64,000 nucleotides of DNA from UBA3941 sp002385665 (GCA_050949255.1 JBMNFJ010000015.1:1-64000), one strand, 5' to 3'. Numbered from the stretch's first letter, positions 15,125-23,573 are shown. The notes: generated by a model not told the origin, from the letters alone. Made by a program: numbers and translations.

Positions 15125-15625
15125 TTAGGCCTTTGAATCAAAGAGGTTCCTGTTCTGACCGCCCTTTTTGGTCCGTCCTTCCCTTTGGTATACCTGTCCC
15201 GATGTTCCGTCGCCGACCATCAGGTTAATGGCCATATTTATATATTCCAGGTTGGTTCTTATAAGCTTTTCATTTATCTCGTTTAAATGGCTTTGTCTGT
15301 CGATTATCCTGACAAAATCGTCCTGGAGGGTTTGGAACCTGTCCCTTATATCCCCATCGCTGTACTCTATAAGGGTTGACAGGGTTATGGATTCCGGATC
15401 AACATCCTTGATCCCGGCCAGCCTGTCAACCAGCTCCTGCCTGTCCGCTTCCAATTTGCCGATATTTACGATAATCCCCTGCTCAAGGTCCACTATCTTT
15501 TCCAGGTCCTTGATCTTCTTTTCTATTATAATATCCGTCTTGCGGGTGGACAGCTCGTTAAGCTCTAAATAGAAATCCCTTTCCTTTTCCATACTGGATA
15601 AAATACCCATAAGTATCTCTACCAT
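15125..15625 (-). CDS. flgN: FlgN-like export chaperone
   Basis: A helical coiled-coil protein of 166 residues (MVEILMGILSSMEKERDFYL, LEKIVDLEQGIIVNIGKLEA, DDFVRIIDRQSHLNEINEKL, IRTNLEYINMAINLMVG). This is the FlgN family, chaperone for FlgK and FlgL before export. The frame opens at 15640 overlapping flgM, but ATG 15625 has GAGGAG seven bases upstream and gives the usual MVE... start. The position between flgM and flgK supports the call. Confidence 0.88.
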   Translation of the reverse strand: MVEILMGILSSMEKERDFYLELNELSTRKTDIIIEKKIKDLEKIVDLEQGIIVNIGKLEADRQELVDRLAGIKDVDPESITLSTLIEYSDGDIRDRFQTLQDDFVRIIDRQSHLNEINEKLIRTNLEYINMAINLMVGDGTSGQVYQREGRTKKGGQNRNLFDSKA

Positions 15626-15636
15626 AGCGATACTCC

Positions 15637-15927
15637 TCATACTCTCTTCCTGGTCAATAGATCGTCCACTATTTTATTGGCCAGCTCCTGGGGATTAACC
15701 CTATACTGTCCCTCTTCCATCTGTTTTCTTAACATCTCTACCTTGGCCATGTCCACACCGTCGTTTTCCTGCAGGGCTTTCAGAGCCAGCTGAAAGGCCT
15801 TGGCCTTGTCAGACAGCACCACTTCATCCCTGGCCGGCTGCCCCTTTTTCTCGGAGCGTGTGGTTGATGCCTTCTGGGCCTTATAGATTTCCATGGCCTT
15901 TGAGATTTGGGATGGGTTTATCTTCAC
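15637..15927 (-). CDS. flgM: Anti-sigma-28 factor FlgM
   Basis: A 96-residue inhibitor of the flagellar sigma factor. It shows the N-terminal MKINPSQISKAMEIYKAQKA, the 'DEVVLSDKAKAFQLALKALQ' segment and the sigma-binding C-terminal helices 'MLRKQMEEGQYRVNPQELAN' and KIVDDLL. GTG at 15927, with AGGAGG eight bases upstream, is the likely start; the ATG at 15954 lies before the ribosome site. Export of FlgM after hook completion frees sigma-28 for promoters such as that at 11121-11148. Confidence 0.93.
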   Translation of the reverse strand: MKINPSQISKAMEIYKAQKASTTRSEKKGQPARDEVVLSDKAKAFQLALKALQENDGVDMAKVEMLRKQMEEGQYRVNPQELANKIVDDLLTRKRV

Positions 15928-15996
15928 AATCTTCCCTCCTAAATAGGTCTTCATATACTATATCGACACAAAGTACAAAAAGGTTTAGGGTAAATT

Positions 15997-16413
15997 TTAT
16001 CTAATACCCCTTCTTCTTCGAAAATCTGCTGTGTGCATCCTCTTGCTGTCCTTACCCAGTCCCCTGGGGTTCCCACCGGGGGCTTCGAGACCCTCTCTCA
16101 TACCGCGGTCCAGCTCCTGTATGCAATCGTTGCAGAATCGTCCCGTGGTGATGGGCTTTTCGCACCTTTCACAGAGGTAATCCAAGCCGGGGGATGACAG
16201 CTCCAGCCTGCCTTCCCTTAAGAACTCCAGGATTATGTTCTCCTCCACATCCAGGGCCTCGGAGACCTCCAAAATCGTAGCATTGGGATGGTCGTAGATA
16301 TAGTCCCTCACCTTTACAAAGATTTCATCCAACTCCAGCATACAACTGGGGCAATACCTGCTGCCCCTATATTGATAGATCCTATCACATCTTCGACAGT
16401 TTCTGATATCCAT
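15997..16413 (-). CDS. yvyF: Flagellar operon protein YvyF
   Basis: A 138-residue protein with an N-terminal zinc-finger-like CxxC...CxxC pair (CRRCDRIYQYRGSRYCPSCM), a winged-helix-like middle (ATILEVSEALDVEENIILEF) and a second cysteine set (CERCEKP ... CNDCIQEL). This matches the YvyF family (TIGR03826) found between comF and flgM in Bacillus, where it is tied to flagellar regulation. It has basic, arginine-rich C-terminal residues. The role is inferred from family and position. Confidence 0.88.
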   Translation of the reverse strand: MDIRNCRRCDRIYQYRGSRYCPSCMLELDEIFVKVRDYIYDHPNATILEVSEALDVEENIILEFLREGRLELSSPGLDYLCERCEKPITTGRFCNDCIQELDRGMREGLEAPGGNPRGLGKDSKRMHTADFRRRRGIR

Positions 16414-16496
16414 CCTTGATCACTCCTTTAGATTCCCATGGGAATTGTTAGGCTAAATAAAATCCGTTGTTAGTAATAAAAGGGGTTTCCTATACC

Positions 16497-17234
16497 CTAC
16501 AGGCTTGAGCCGATAGCCAGGGTAATAATATATACCCTCCCGGCACCGCCCTCTAACAGCACCCTGGCACACTGGTCCGCAGTGGTTCCGGTGGTGTAAA
16601 CGTCGTCCACCAGGAGGACGGTCCTGCCTTCAAAAACCCTTGGCCCCTTGCCTGATTCCCGAATCCGAAAGGCACCCCTTAGATTTCTCCGCCTCTCATG
16701 GCCGCTGAGCCTTGCCTGCTGGGGAGTATTTTTGATCCTTATAAGACTTTTGTCCATCAAGGGGATCCCGGTATTTTTGCTAAGTCCCCTGGCCAGCAGA
16801 TCCGCCTGGTTAAACCCCCGCTGCTTTTCCCTGATGGGGTGGAGGGGTACCGGTACTATGACATCAAGATCCCAGTCGCAGGATTCCAGGCGCTTGGTCA
16901 TCCAGTGGACCATGGGATTTGACAGATATTTTTCCCTTCTATATTTATATCGGTAGATCAGGTCCTTAACTTCAGCCCCATATTCAAAAACGGATATTCC
17001 CCTATGGAAGGCATGATCCGCCTGGGCGCAATCGCCGCACAGGGTATTATCCGCCAGCATCATCTTCCCGCATTTTGGACAGCTTGGAGGCTCTATGAAG
17101 GGGAGGGATTCCTCGCAGATCCGGCACACCCCATGGGCCAGGATGTCCTGCCTCTTGCTGTCGCATACCAGGCACTTTACATCCATGGGATAGACTATAT
17201 CCAAAAACGATTCCCATATGCTCAATAGGTCCAT
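16497..17234 (-). CDS. comFC: ComF family phosphoribosyltransferase-like protein
   Basis: A 245-residue ComFC protein, involved in DNA uptake in competent Firmicutes. It has N-terminal zinc-finger cysteines (CLVCDSKRQ ... CRICEESL ... CPKCGKMM ... CGDCAQ) and a phosphoribosyltransferase domain with the PRPP loop 'TVLLVDDVYTTGTTADQCAR'. The motif 'VPVPLHPIREKQRGFNQADL' is diagnostic. The start at 17234 has GGGGAG upstream and lies four bases after the recD2 stop, so the two are co-transcribed. comFA and comFB are absent here. A ComK-like gene lies 4 kb upstream. Confidence 0.93.
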   Translation of the reverse strand: MDLLSIWESFLDIVYPMDVKCLVCDSKRQDILAHGVCRICEESLPFIEPPSCPKCGKMMLADNTLCGDCAQADHAFHRGISVFEYGAEVKDLIYRYKYRREKYLSNPMVHWMTKRLESCDWDLDVIVPVPLHPIREKQRGFNQADLLARGLSKNTGIPLMDKSLIRIKNTPQQARLSGHERRRNLRGAFRIRESGKGPRVFEGRTVLLVDDVYTTGTTADQCARVLLEGGAGRVYIITLAIGSSL

Positions 17235-17238
17235 ATCA

Positions 17239-19503
17239 TTACTCCCCGCCGCCGAAGATATCAAATCTCTGTATTTCCCTTAAGGATAGGAAGTAGTTTC
17301 GCAAGCGCTCCTCCAGACCCGAATACCTGTTGCTTATATGGTTGTTCTTCACCATGGCATCAATGGTCCTGTCCCTTCCCACCAGAACCACCATCTTTCT
17401 TGCCCTAGTAACGGCCGTGTAGAGGAGATTTCTGGTCATCAGCATGGGCGGACCCCAGGCCAGGGGAATGACCACCACGGGAAACTCACTGCCCTGGCTC
17501 TTGTGAACGGAAACGGCATAGGCCAGTTCCAGTTCATCCAATTGGGTAAAGTCATAGGTGACCAGGCGATCATCGTCGAATATCACCCTCATCTCCCTGG
17601 CAACCTCGTCTATGGAATCCACATAGCCCACGTCGCCGTTGAAAACCCCGTCGCCGTCCTCCACCAGGTTGCCGTCCTCATACCGCTCCCAATGGATGTT
17701 ATAGTTGTTCTTTATCTGCATCACCTTGTCCCCCTCGCGAAAGACCATGTCGCCAAAGACCTTTTCGACCTTGTTCCTGCCGGGGGGATTGAGGACCTGT
17801 TGGAGCCGGGTGTTTAGATTGTTTACCCCTATTACGCCCTTCCTCATGGGAGAGAGCACCTGAATATCCCGAACGGGATGGTACTTACCAAACCCGGGTA
17901 TCCGCCTGATAAGCAGATCGATGAGGGTTTCCAAAATTTCATTGGGGGATTCCCGCCTGTCCAGGAAGAAATCCTTGTCGGGCAGGTTGAGCATGGGAAA
18001 TTCACCGTGGTTGATCCTGTGGGCGTTGACCACGATCATGCTCTCCTGGGCCTGCCGGAAGATCTCCGTAAGGCGTATTACCTTTACCAGGCCGGAATTT
18101 ATTATGTCCCGAAGAACGTTTCCGGGCCCTACGGAGGGGAGCTGGTCCACATCCCCCACCAGGATAAGCCTGGTGCCGGGGACGATGGCCTTTAAGAGAT
18201 GGTTCATAAGAAGGACGTCCACCATGGACATCTCGTCGATGATGACAACATCCGCCGAAAGGGGGTTGTCCTCGTCCCTTTGAAAGAGGTCCGGTTCACC
18301 TTCCCCTAAATAACCGTATTCCAGGAGCCGGTGGATGGTTTTGGCCTCCTGGCCGGTGGTCTCGGAGAGTCTCTTTGCAGCCCTGCCGGTGGGCGCCGCC
18401 AGCTTTACCTCTGCCCCCAGCATCTGAAAGACCTTTATGATGCAGTTGACAGTGGTGGTCTTACCGGTACCCGGGCCACCTGTCATGATCATGACGCCAT
18501 TTCTGAGGGACTCGATAACCGCTTCCTTCTGGTTCTCCGCCAAGATTATGCCTTCCTGTTTTTGAAGGTCGTAGAGAACCTTGTCCACATCATCTATGGG
18601 ATTGTTCATCTCAATCATGGAAAGTTCTATAAGCCTTTTGGAGATGTTGTTCTCCGCCACGTAAAAGGGCTGGAGGTACACGGCGGTGTGGTCGCTGCGT
18701 TCCTCTAAAATTATATCCCCGTCCATAACCAGGGAGACGATGGCATTGTCAACCAGCTGGGGGTCCACCCCCAAAAGCTTGGCCGCCTTTTCCGTAAGCT
18801 CTTTCCGGGGAAGGTAGGTATGCCCGTTGTTGGCTGCCCGGGACAGGACATATCTGGTGCCGGCCATAACCCTGTAGGGGGAATCGAAGAGGACCCCCAT
18901 ATTCCGGGCTATCCTGTCGGCGGTTTTGAAACCGATGCCCACTATATCCTGGGCCAGGCGATAGGGGTTTTCCTTTATTATTGAAATGGTCTGGTCACCG
19001 TATATATTGTAGATCTTAACGGCAAAGCCGGTGGATATGCCGTAGGTCTGAAGAAAGAGCATAACCTCCCTGACTTCCTTCTGCTCGTAGAAGGAAGCCG
19101 CTATGGCCTCGGCCTTCTTTTCCCCTATACCGGGGATCTCGGTCAATCGCTCGGGGTTGAACTGGATGATGTCCAGGGTGTCCATGCCAAAATGATCTAC
19201 CAGACTCTTGGCGGTAGAGGGTCCCACACCCTTAATGAGCCCCGAGGCCAGGTACCTCTCCAGGCCCTCCCGGCTGGTAGGAGATGCTGTCTCATAGGTT
19301 TCCACCTTGAGCTGCTCCCCATAGTCCGGATGCACAGTCCACTGGCCGGTAACCTTTACCCGCTCCCCCTCCACGGCGAAAGGGAGATTGCCCACTACCG
19401 TTACCGTAGTACCTTCGGCTTCGCTCCTTATCTCCATAACGGTGAATCCGTTATCCTCATTTCTAAAAACCACTTCCTCAATTATGCCGATGACCTCATC
19501 CAT
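17239..19503 (-). CDS. recD2: RecD2 (RecD-like) 5'-3' DNA helicase
   Basis: A 754-residue RecD2 helicase for DNA repair, independent of RecBC. An N-terminal OB-like region is followed by helix-hairpin-helix motifs (GLIKGVGPSTAKSLVDHFG near 90; LTEIPGIGEKKAEAIAASF near 122). The superfamily 1B motor has Walker A 'MTGGPGTGKTTTVNCI' near 342, Walker B 'VVIIDEMSMVDV' and motif VI 'YAVSVHKSQGSEFPVVVIPL', with 'LLYTAVTRARKMVVLVG' at the end. Length is normal. It is directly followed by comFC and preceded by the aroF stop. Confidence 0.96.
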   Translation of the reverse strand: MDEVIGIIEEVVFRNEDNGFTVMEIRSEAEGTTVTVVGNLPFAVEGERVKVTGQWTVHPDYGEQLKVETYETASPTSREGLERYLASGLIKGVGPSTAKSLVDHFGMDTLDIIQFNPERLTEIPGIGEKKAEAIAASFYEQKEVREVMLFLQTYGISTGFAVKIYNIYGDQTISIIKENPYRLAQDIVGIGFKTADRIARNMGVLFDSPYRVMAGTRYVLSRAANNGHTYLPRKELTEKAAKLLGVDPQLVDNAIVSLVMDGDIILEERSDHTAVYLQPFYVAENNISKRLIELSMIEMNNPIDDVDKVLYDLQKQEGIILAENQKEAVIESLRNGVMIMTGGPGTGKTTTVNCIIKVFQMLGAEVKLAAPTGRAAKRLSETTGQEAKTIHRLLEYGYLGEGEPDLFQRDEDNPLSADVVIIDEMSMVDVLLMNHLLKAIVPGTRLILVGDVDQLPSVGPGNVLRDIINSGLVKVIRLTEIFRQAQESMIVVNAHRINHGEFPMLNLPDKDFFLDRRESPNEILETLIDLLIRRIPGFGKYHPVRDIQVLSPMRKGVIGVNNLNTRLQQVLNPPGRNKVEKVFGDMVFREGDKVMQIKNNYNIHWERYEDGNLVEDGDGVFNGDVGYVDSIDEVAREMRVIFDDDRLVTYDFTQLDELELAYAVSVHKSQGSEFPVVVIPLAWGPPMLMTRNLLYTAVTRARKMVVLVGRDRTIDAMVKNNHISNRYSGLEERLRNYFLSLREIQRFDIFGGGE

Positions 19504-19609
19504 CCGTAGCCCCCCAATGCTTAAAGATCCTTGTCTACATTGAAATTATAACACAGAATCCAAATCCGGACATTAGATTTGAAAATATGGGGGGCAAAGA
19601 TGGATAAGT

Positions 19610-20624
19610 TTATAGGACCCTGTCTACAGCCCTGGCTATGGGCTTCAGGCTCTTCATAAGATTGGCAGAACTTCTCAGGCTTCAGGGATTGCTGCCCATC
19701 GCTGGAAGCCCTGCTGGGATCGGGATGTACCTCGATTATCAGGCCGTCGGCTCCGGCAGCTATGGAGGCCCTTGCTGCCGCATCCACCCATCTCCAGTTC
19801 CCCGTAGCATGGCTGGGGTCAACTATTATGGGCAAATGGGAGAGCTCCTTCACCACAGGTATAGCATTTATGTCCAGGGTGTTCCGGGTGGCGGTTTCAA
19901 AGGTCCTTATTCCCCGCTCGCAGAGTATTACGTCCGGACTACCCGCCGATACGATGTATTCCGCTGCCATGAGCCATTCCTCTATGGTGGCGGACAGGCC
20001 CCGCTTCAGGAGTACAGGCTTTTGTGACTTGCCGCATTCAGTGAGAAGCTTGAAGTTCTGCATGCTCCTGGCGCCGACCTGAAGGATATCCGCATACCGG
20101 CTTACCAATTCCACGTCCCTTGTGTCCACTACTTCCGTAACGGTCTTAAGGCCGGTTTCATGACCCACCTCTGCCAACAGCTTAAGTCCCTCCTCCTCAA
20201 GGCCCTGGAAGGAATAGGGGGATGTTCTGGGCTTGAAGGCCCCGCCCCTTAAGACCTTCGCCCCGGCCTCCTTTATCTTAAGGGCGGTATTCATAAGCTG
20301 CTCCTCATCCTCCACCGCACAGGGACCGGCCATTACTACAATTTCCTTCCCACCTATGGCAACATCCCCTACCTTTACTACCGTGTTGTCGTGGATGAGT
20401 TCCCTACCCACCAGCTTGTATGGGCTCATGATGGGTACAATGTTCTCCACGCCCTCCATATGATCGATTCTATGGGCTTCCACCAGCCTCCTGTCGCCGA
20501 TGGCACCTATTACCGTCTTTACCGCCCCATATATTGGGTGGGTTTGAAATCCCAATTCCTGCAGGACCTTTTCCACGTCCTGTATCTGCTTTTCAGTGGC
20601 TCCTGTTTTCATTACTATAATCAT
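19610..20624 (-). CDS. aroF: DAHP synthase (AroF type), C-terminal frameshift
   Basis: 3-deoxy-7-phosphoheptulonate synthase condenses PEP and erythrose-4-phosphate, the first step of the aromatic pathway. It has an N-terminal ferredoxin-like regulatory domain (MIIVMKTGATEKQIQDVEKV), then the barrel with 'VVMAGPCAVEDEEQL', 'KPRTSPYSFQGLEEEGLKLL' and 'IIVDPSHATGNW'. At about 19664-19673 one extra base shifts the frame. The restored reading is KF(A)NLMKSLKPIARAVDRVL, ending with TAA at 19610-19612, as the family does. Uncorrected, the frame runs on to 19521 with a foreign 37-residue tail. The catalytic parts are unaffected, so the gene may work even if the indel is real. It is under a T-box leader. 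Confidence 0.92.
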
Positions 20625-20766
20625 GATTTACTTCCTTTCTTACCTTTTTTATTTCTTGCCTTTTTATCTTTCATCTTTTATTAAATTGGTAATTGCACCT
20701 TTATGATTACTCGTTTCATTATTAGACAACTACAATATACTTTACGAATCGTACATATCCGGTAAT

Positions 20767-21060
20767 AAAAAACCCCTCATCCTAAAATATATAGGACGAG
20801 AGGTTGATCCCGCGTTACCACCTAACTTGACTATAAGAATAGCCCGCTCAATATGGAATACTAATCCCTTAACAAAAGGGACGACATATCCCCCTTTCCA
20901 TAACGGGAAAGGCTACCGTCCAGGCCTACAAGATTCCTCCTTCAGCCCGCAACTCCCGGGAGAACTTCAGCCTTTCCTTCCCCATCGGGCTCACACCCTC
21001 CCCGACTCGCTGTGGGTTCGGTAAAGACCTACTTTTCCCGTTCATAGTCTTTAATCCATA
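20767..21060 (-). promoter_or_regulatory. T-box leader of aroF, specifier probably UUC (Phe)
   Basis: The T-box sequence TTAGGTGGTAACGCGGGA reads on the minus strand at 20825-20808. It is followed by the terminator stem CCTCTCGTCCT / AGGATGAGGGG and T6 (20803-20767). Upstream is a Stem I with GCGAGTCGGGGAGGGTG and GTGAGCCCGA apical motifs. Pairing CGGGA/TCCCG at the base and AGGTCTTTACC with GGAAAGGCT above it leaves an internal loop with AGTA on the 5' side and GAAGTTC on the 3' side. The codon there is UUC (20964-20962), that is phenylalanine. Uncharged tRNA-Phe would permit aroF transcription. The T-box is certain; the codon choice is my fold. Confidence 0.88.
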
Positions 21061-21125
21061 TATTTATCTTTCCTTAACAAATCCAATCTATAGAGGTTTA
21101 AACTCTCTTGAAATTATTGTATGAG

Positions 21126-21155
21126 ATTATACACTATTTGGCTATAGGGAGTCAA
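21126..21155 (-). promoter_or_regulatory. Vegetative promoter of the aroF T-box transcript
   Basis: TTGACT (21155-21150), 18-bp spacer, TATAAT (21131-21126) on the minus strand. This is placed to start the T-box leader a few bases later. Confidence 0.75.
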
Positions 21156-21167
21156 TAGTTATTTCCA

Positions 21168-21800
21168 CTATTTCTGAAGTTTGTCCAGGATGTAGGCCAG
21201 CCTCCCAATGTTCTTAAAGACCAGGGCCATGTCGCCCTTGGTTGCAGGTTGATCGTAGACGCTGTTATAGGTGCCCATGGGTTCCCTGCATGAATCGTAG
21301 CCGGTATCATCCCCTACACCGTTTCGAAGCAGGTGAAAGTATATCTGATGGGCAAAACCCATATGGTGCCTGGCGGTAGACAGGGTCTCCAGGATCCTGT
21401 AGTGCTGCCCGTTCCTCAAAAATACCCGGACCCCGTCCCCATCCTCCCTTATATCATCGATAGAACTGCTGAAAAAATAGCCCATTGCTCCATCATCCTT
21501 GCCGATCGGTTTTCTTATCTTAAAGGGTACCAGAATCATATTATGATTGATAGGCAGAGGATTTAAACTGCGCTGGCCGGTGATCTCCCTGGCCTGCTGC
21601 CTGATCAGCCTTAGATCCTTCTGAAAAAAACCTGCAAACCTCATCAGCACCGTACATATACGCTTCTCGACAATTATAGGGGGATTGTGTAGAAATATGA
21701 GCTTGGTGTAGTTGCCGCCATCTTCATGATAAAAGGGAATGAATCCGCATATCCCCTTGTTTATCCAATCCCTGATTTCTTGATTCGTATGTTTGTACAT
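21168..21800 (-). CDS. ComK-like competence transcription factor
   Basis: About 210 residues from ATG 21800 (MYKHTNQEIRDWINKGICGF). The sequence aligns by eye with Bacillus ComK: 'WINKGICGFIPFYH' against INKSTIAILPAYH, 'RSLNPLPINHNMILVPFKI' against KVPIPINSHEEIYAFPT, 'GAMGYFFSSSIDDI' against CVWLFYPHIKKV, and 'VRVFLRNGQHYRI' against LVYFKNGQSLPI. ComK activates DNA-uptake genes by binding AT-boxes. The ribosome site is GGGGG at a rather long distance; a GTG at 21863 is the alternative start. A perfect LexA box lies about 120 bp upstream, and comFC is nearby. Family membership is fairly firm; activity as a competence activator in this organism is inference. Confidence 0.72.
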   Translation of the reverse strand: MYKHTNQEIRDWINKGICGFIPFYHEDGGNYTKLIFLHNPPIIVEKRICTVLMRFAGFFQKDLRLIRQQAREITGQRSLNPLPINHNMILVPFKIRKPIGKDDGAMGYFFSSSIDDIREDGDGVRVFLRNGQHYRILETLSTARHHMGFAHQIYFHLLRNGVGDDTGYDSCREPMGTYNSVYDQPATKGDMALVFKNIGRLAYILDKLQK

Positions 21801-21918
21801 GGTTGCCAGAATACCCCCTTTTCTTTTTCCTTTGCTTCCAGTAATCCGTTTCAGCCATCTCACATTCTTGTCTCTAATTGTTTCCTGCTGCTATGGATGT
21901 TTTTTCTAAATTATAACC

Positions 21919-21932
21919 CGAACATATGTTCG
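21919..21932. promoter_or_regulatory. Perfect LexA (SOS) box upstream of comK-like gene
   Basis: CGAACATATGTTCG is a 14-bp perfect palindrome and an exact fit to the Bacillus LexA consensus. It lies in the 280-bp spacer between the ComK-like gene (minus) and the YvrJ cluster (also minus, ending 22145), so the ComK-like gene is the only downstream target. Confidence 0.75.
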
Positions 21933-22101
21933 TGTCAATAGGATCCTTTTCTTTGAATACACCTTAAGGCCGGATAAACTGCGGCATTGCAAGGTTTTTA
22001 TCCATAATATAATTGTTTGTTTGGCTTTTTGATTATTTATCCTGTTCTTTACTAATCTCTATATGTGTGTCGATTCTGTATAGTCCTTTCTCCATGCAAG
22101 A

Positions 22102-22135
22102 TGGGGGCAACCCACATTATCGTGAATTGCCCCCA
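22102..22135 (-). terminator. Hairpin after the YvrJ-family gene
   Basis: TGGGGGCAA (22102-22110) pairs with TTGCCCCCA (22127-22135), with a secondary CAC/GTG pair inside the loop. There is no T-run on the minus strand, so it is a hairpin at the operon end rather than a classic terminator. Confidence 0.5.
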
Positions 22136-22144
22136 CACTAATTT

Positions 22145-22291
22145 CTATTGCTTTATAGTGGCCACAGCCTCGGCCAGCTGGTGGATGGATTCTGTGAGGC
22201 TCTCCATACGGTTTTCAATGCGTACCAGCAGATAGACCGATACAACTATGGGAAAACCCAGGTTGGCCACTAATCCTAAGACCTGCTCCAT
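22145..22291 (-). CDS. YvrJ family small protein
   Basis: A 48-residue protein (MEQVLGLVANLGFPIVVSVY, LLVRIENRMESLTESIHQLA, EAVATIKQ). It has one hydrophobic segment, then a polar helix. It matches the YvrJ family, whose B. subtilis member belongs to the SigO regulon. AGGTGG precedes the ATG. It is the last gene of the DUF1659-DUF2922-YvrJ set. The function of the family is not known. Confidence 0.85.
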   Translation of the reverse strand: MEQVLGLVANLGFPIVVSVYLLVRIENRMESLTESIHQLAEAVATIKQ

Positions 22292-22311
22292 CTTGTCTCA
22301 CCACCTATCCA

Positions 22312-22527
22312 TTATTCAAATACCAGATCCTGGGTATCGGTAGTGATTATGCTGGCACCTGCTATCTCCGTCACCCCACCTTCTACATTAAAGATGTCCT
22401 TGGAGATAATAAGTTCCATGGTTTCCCTAACCTCACCGGAGGTCAGATCCTCTCTGGGATCTTCAAGGGTAATCCTCATACTCCTACCGAGCCCCGTTTT
22501 AAAGTTCATCGCCAATACCTTCTTCAC
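22312..22527 (-). CDS. DUF2922 family protein
   Basis: A 71-residue soluble beta-rich protein (VKKVLAMNFKTGLGRSMRIT, LEDPREDLTSGEVRETMELI, EIAGASIITTDTQDLVFE). It fits DUF2922, which regularly occurs next to DUF1659 and YvrJ genes in Firmicutes. I prefer the GTG at 22527, seven or eight bases after AAGGGGG, because family members start M-K-x-L-x-M-x-F; another GTG lies at 22536. Function unknown. Confidence 0.85.
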   Translation of the reverse strand: MKKVLAMNFKTGLGRSMRITLEDPREDLTSGEVRETMELIISKDIFNVEGGVTEIAGASIITTDTQDLVFE

Positions 22528-22562
22528 CGGTTTCACCCCCTTCCCCGTTGGATTCTAATGGC

Positions 22563-22787
22563 TTACTCTTCACCGTATTCGTCGTTGGAGTTCCTGCGGA
22601 TAGCTATTACGGTATGTTCCTGCAAATCCACCAGGGAATTTGCCACTTCGTAGAGATCCTCGTGGCTGACCTCGCTTCTGATACGGCTGAAGCTCTTGGT
22701 CCGGGTAATTTCCTTACCCTCTTCATTGACTCCCAAATGCAGCTGGATCTGCAGACGGGAATCCAAGGGATTAACAGCCAGTGCCAT
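22563..22787 (-). CDS. DUF1659 family protein
   Basis: A 74-residue protein (MALAVNPLDSRLQIQLHLGV, EEGKEITRTKSFSRIRSEVS, DLYEVANSLVDLQEHTVIAI). It is characteristic of DUF1659. AAGGGGGGAAC precedes the ATG. It forms a three-gene unit with the following DUF2922 and YvrJ genes. Both DUF1659 and DUF2922 proteins look like small paired beta-proteins, and their tight linkage suggests a complex, which is inference. Confidence 0.85.
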   Translation of the reverse strand: MALAVNPLDSRLQIQLHLGVNEEGKEITRTKSFSRIRSEVSHEDLYEVANSLVDLQEHTVIAIRRNSNDEYGEE

Positions 22788-22892
22788 AATTTGTTCCCCC
22801 CTTTCCGTTGGATGTTAAGCCTCTACCTGATAGCCAGGTCATCGGCTTATATAATAGATAGCCAGTTCCCCCGCCAATGGATACGTTTTAGT

Positions 22893-23462
22893 CTAAATTA
22901 ACCTTTCCATATCCTTGCGCAGCTTTTCCATTGCCCTTTCCTTTATCTTAAGGACCGTCTTGTAGTGGACTCCCCTGGCAGACGCCATATCTTTTAGGAG
23001 CATTCCATCAAAATAATAACCCTTTATTACATCCCGCTGTTTTGGGGTCAGGCTTTCTACAGAGCTTCTTAGCAGGCGGGATACCTCTTCCCTGATTAAG
23101 GAGTCGTCCATTTCATCGGATTCATCCATCAATTGATTCAGAAGGCTCTTCCCATCCCCGTCCCCATAGGGTTGATCCAGGGATAGTGTAAATACATCCT
23201 TCCGAAGCATGTTGTGGATTCCAAAGTAGACCCTGCTCTTGGCGAAGCCCAGGAAGGGTACCCCCTTTTCCTCCTCATAGTCCCTGACTGCCTCTATGAC
23301 CAGAACACATGCATCCTGGTACAGATCCTCCGCATCCCTGCTATCCCTGTACCGACCTACAACGGAATAAATGAGCGGGTGCAGCTTTTCTAATAAATCC
23401 TCCATGGATTTGTTGCATCCACCCTTAGCCCTCTGCACCAGATCCTTATATAGATATTCCAT
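22893..23462 (-). CDS. RNA polymerase sigma-70 family factor
   Basis: 189 residues from ATG 23462 (MEYLYKDLVQRAKGGCNKSM). Region 2 is 'DSRDAEDLYQDACVLVIEAV' and 'PFLGFAKSRVYFGIHNMLRK'; region 4 is 'SLTPKQRDVIKGYYFDGMLL' and 'GVHYKTVLKIKERAMEKLRK'. Size and lack of region 3 resemble small alternative sigma factors. Its place directly before DUF1659-DUF2922-YvrJ recalls the B. subtilis yvrI (sigO)/yvrJ neighbourhood, so it may direct transcription of these small genes. The frame opens further upstream to 23537 but GGGGGATAAGA precedes 23462. The regulon is unknown. Confidence 0.85.
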   Translation of the reverse strand: MEYLYKDLVQRAKGGCNKSMEDLLEKLHPLIYSVVGRYRDSRDAEDLYQDACVLVIEAVRDYEEEKGVPFLGFAKSRVYFGIHNMLRKDVFTLSLDQPYGDGDGKSLLNQLMDESDEMDDSLIREEVSRLLRSSVESLTPKQRDVIKGYYFDGMLLKDMASARGVHYKTVLKIKERAMEKLRKDMERLI

Positions 23463-23529
23463 TCTTATCCCCCATAAGAGGACCGGTCCCGTTTGTTGTG
23501 TTGTACAACCATTTTTAGGATATAAAAAA

Positions 23530-23573
23530 GGATCCAAAAAAGAAAAAGCCGAGAAAATGATTCCTCGACTTTT
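23530..23573 (-). terminator. Terminator between glycosyltransferase-like gene and sigma gene
   Basis: On the minus strand AAAGTCGAG pairs with CTCGGCTTT (23573-23564 and 23553-23546, one G-T) around a 10-nt loop, followed by TTTCTTTTTT. It terminates transcription from the gene at 23644-24018, so the sigma gene needs its own promoter inside or after this point. Confidence 0.7.

Noticed and set aside
19521..19609. 37-residue extra C-terminal tail of DAHP synthase
   Set aside because: The tail has no family similarity. The authentic end is found in the next frame, so the extension is the product of an indel.
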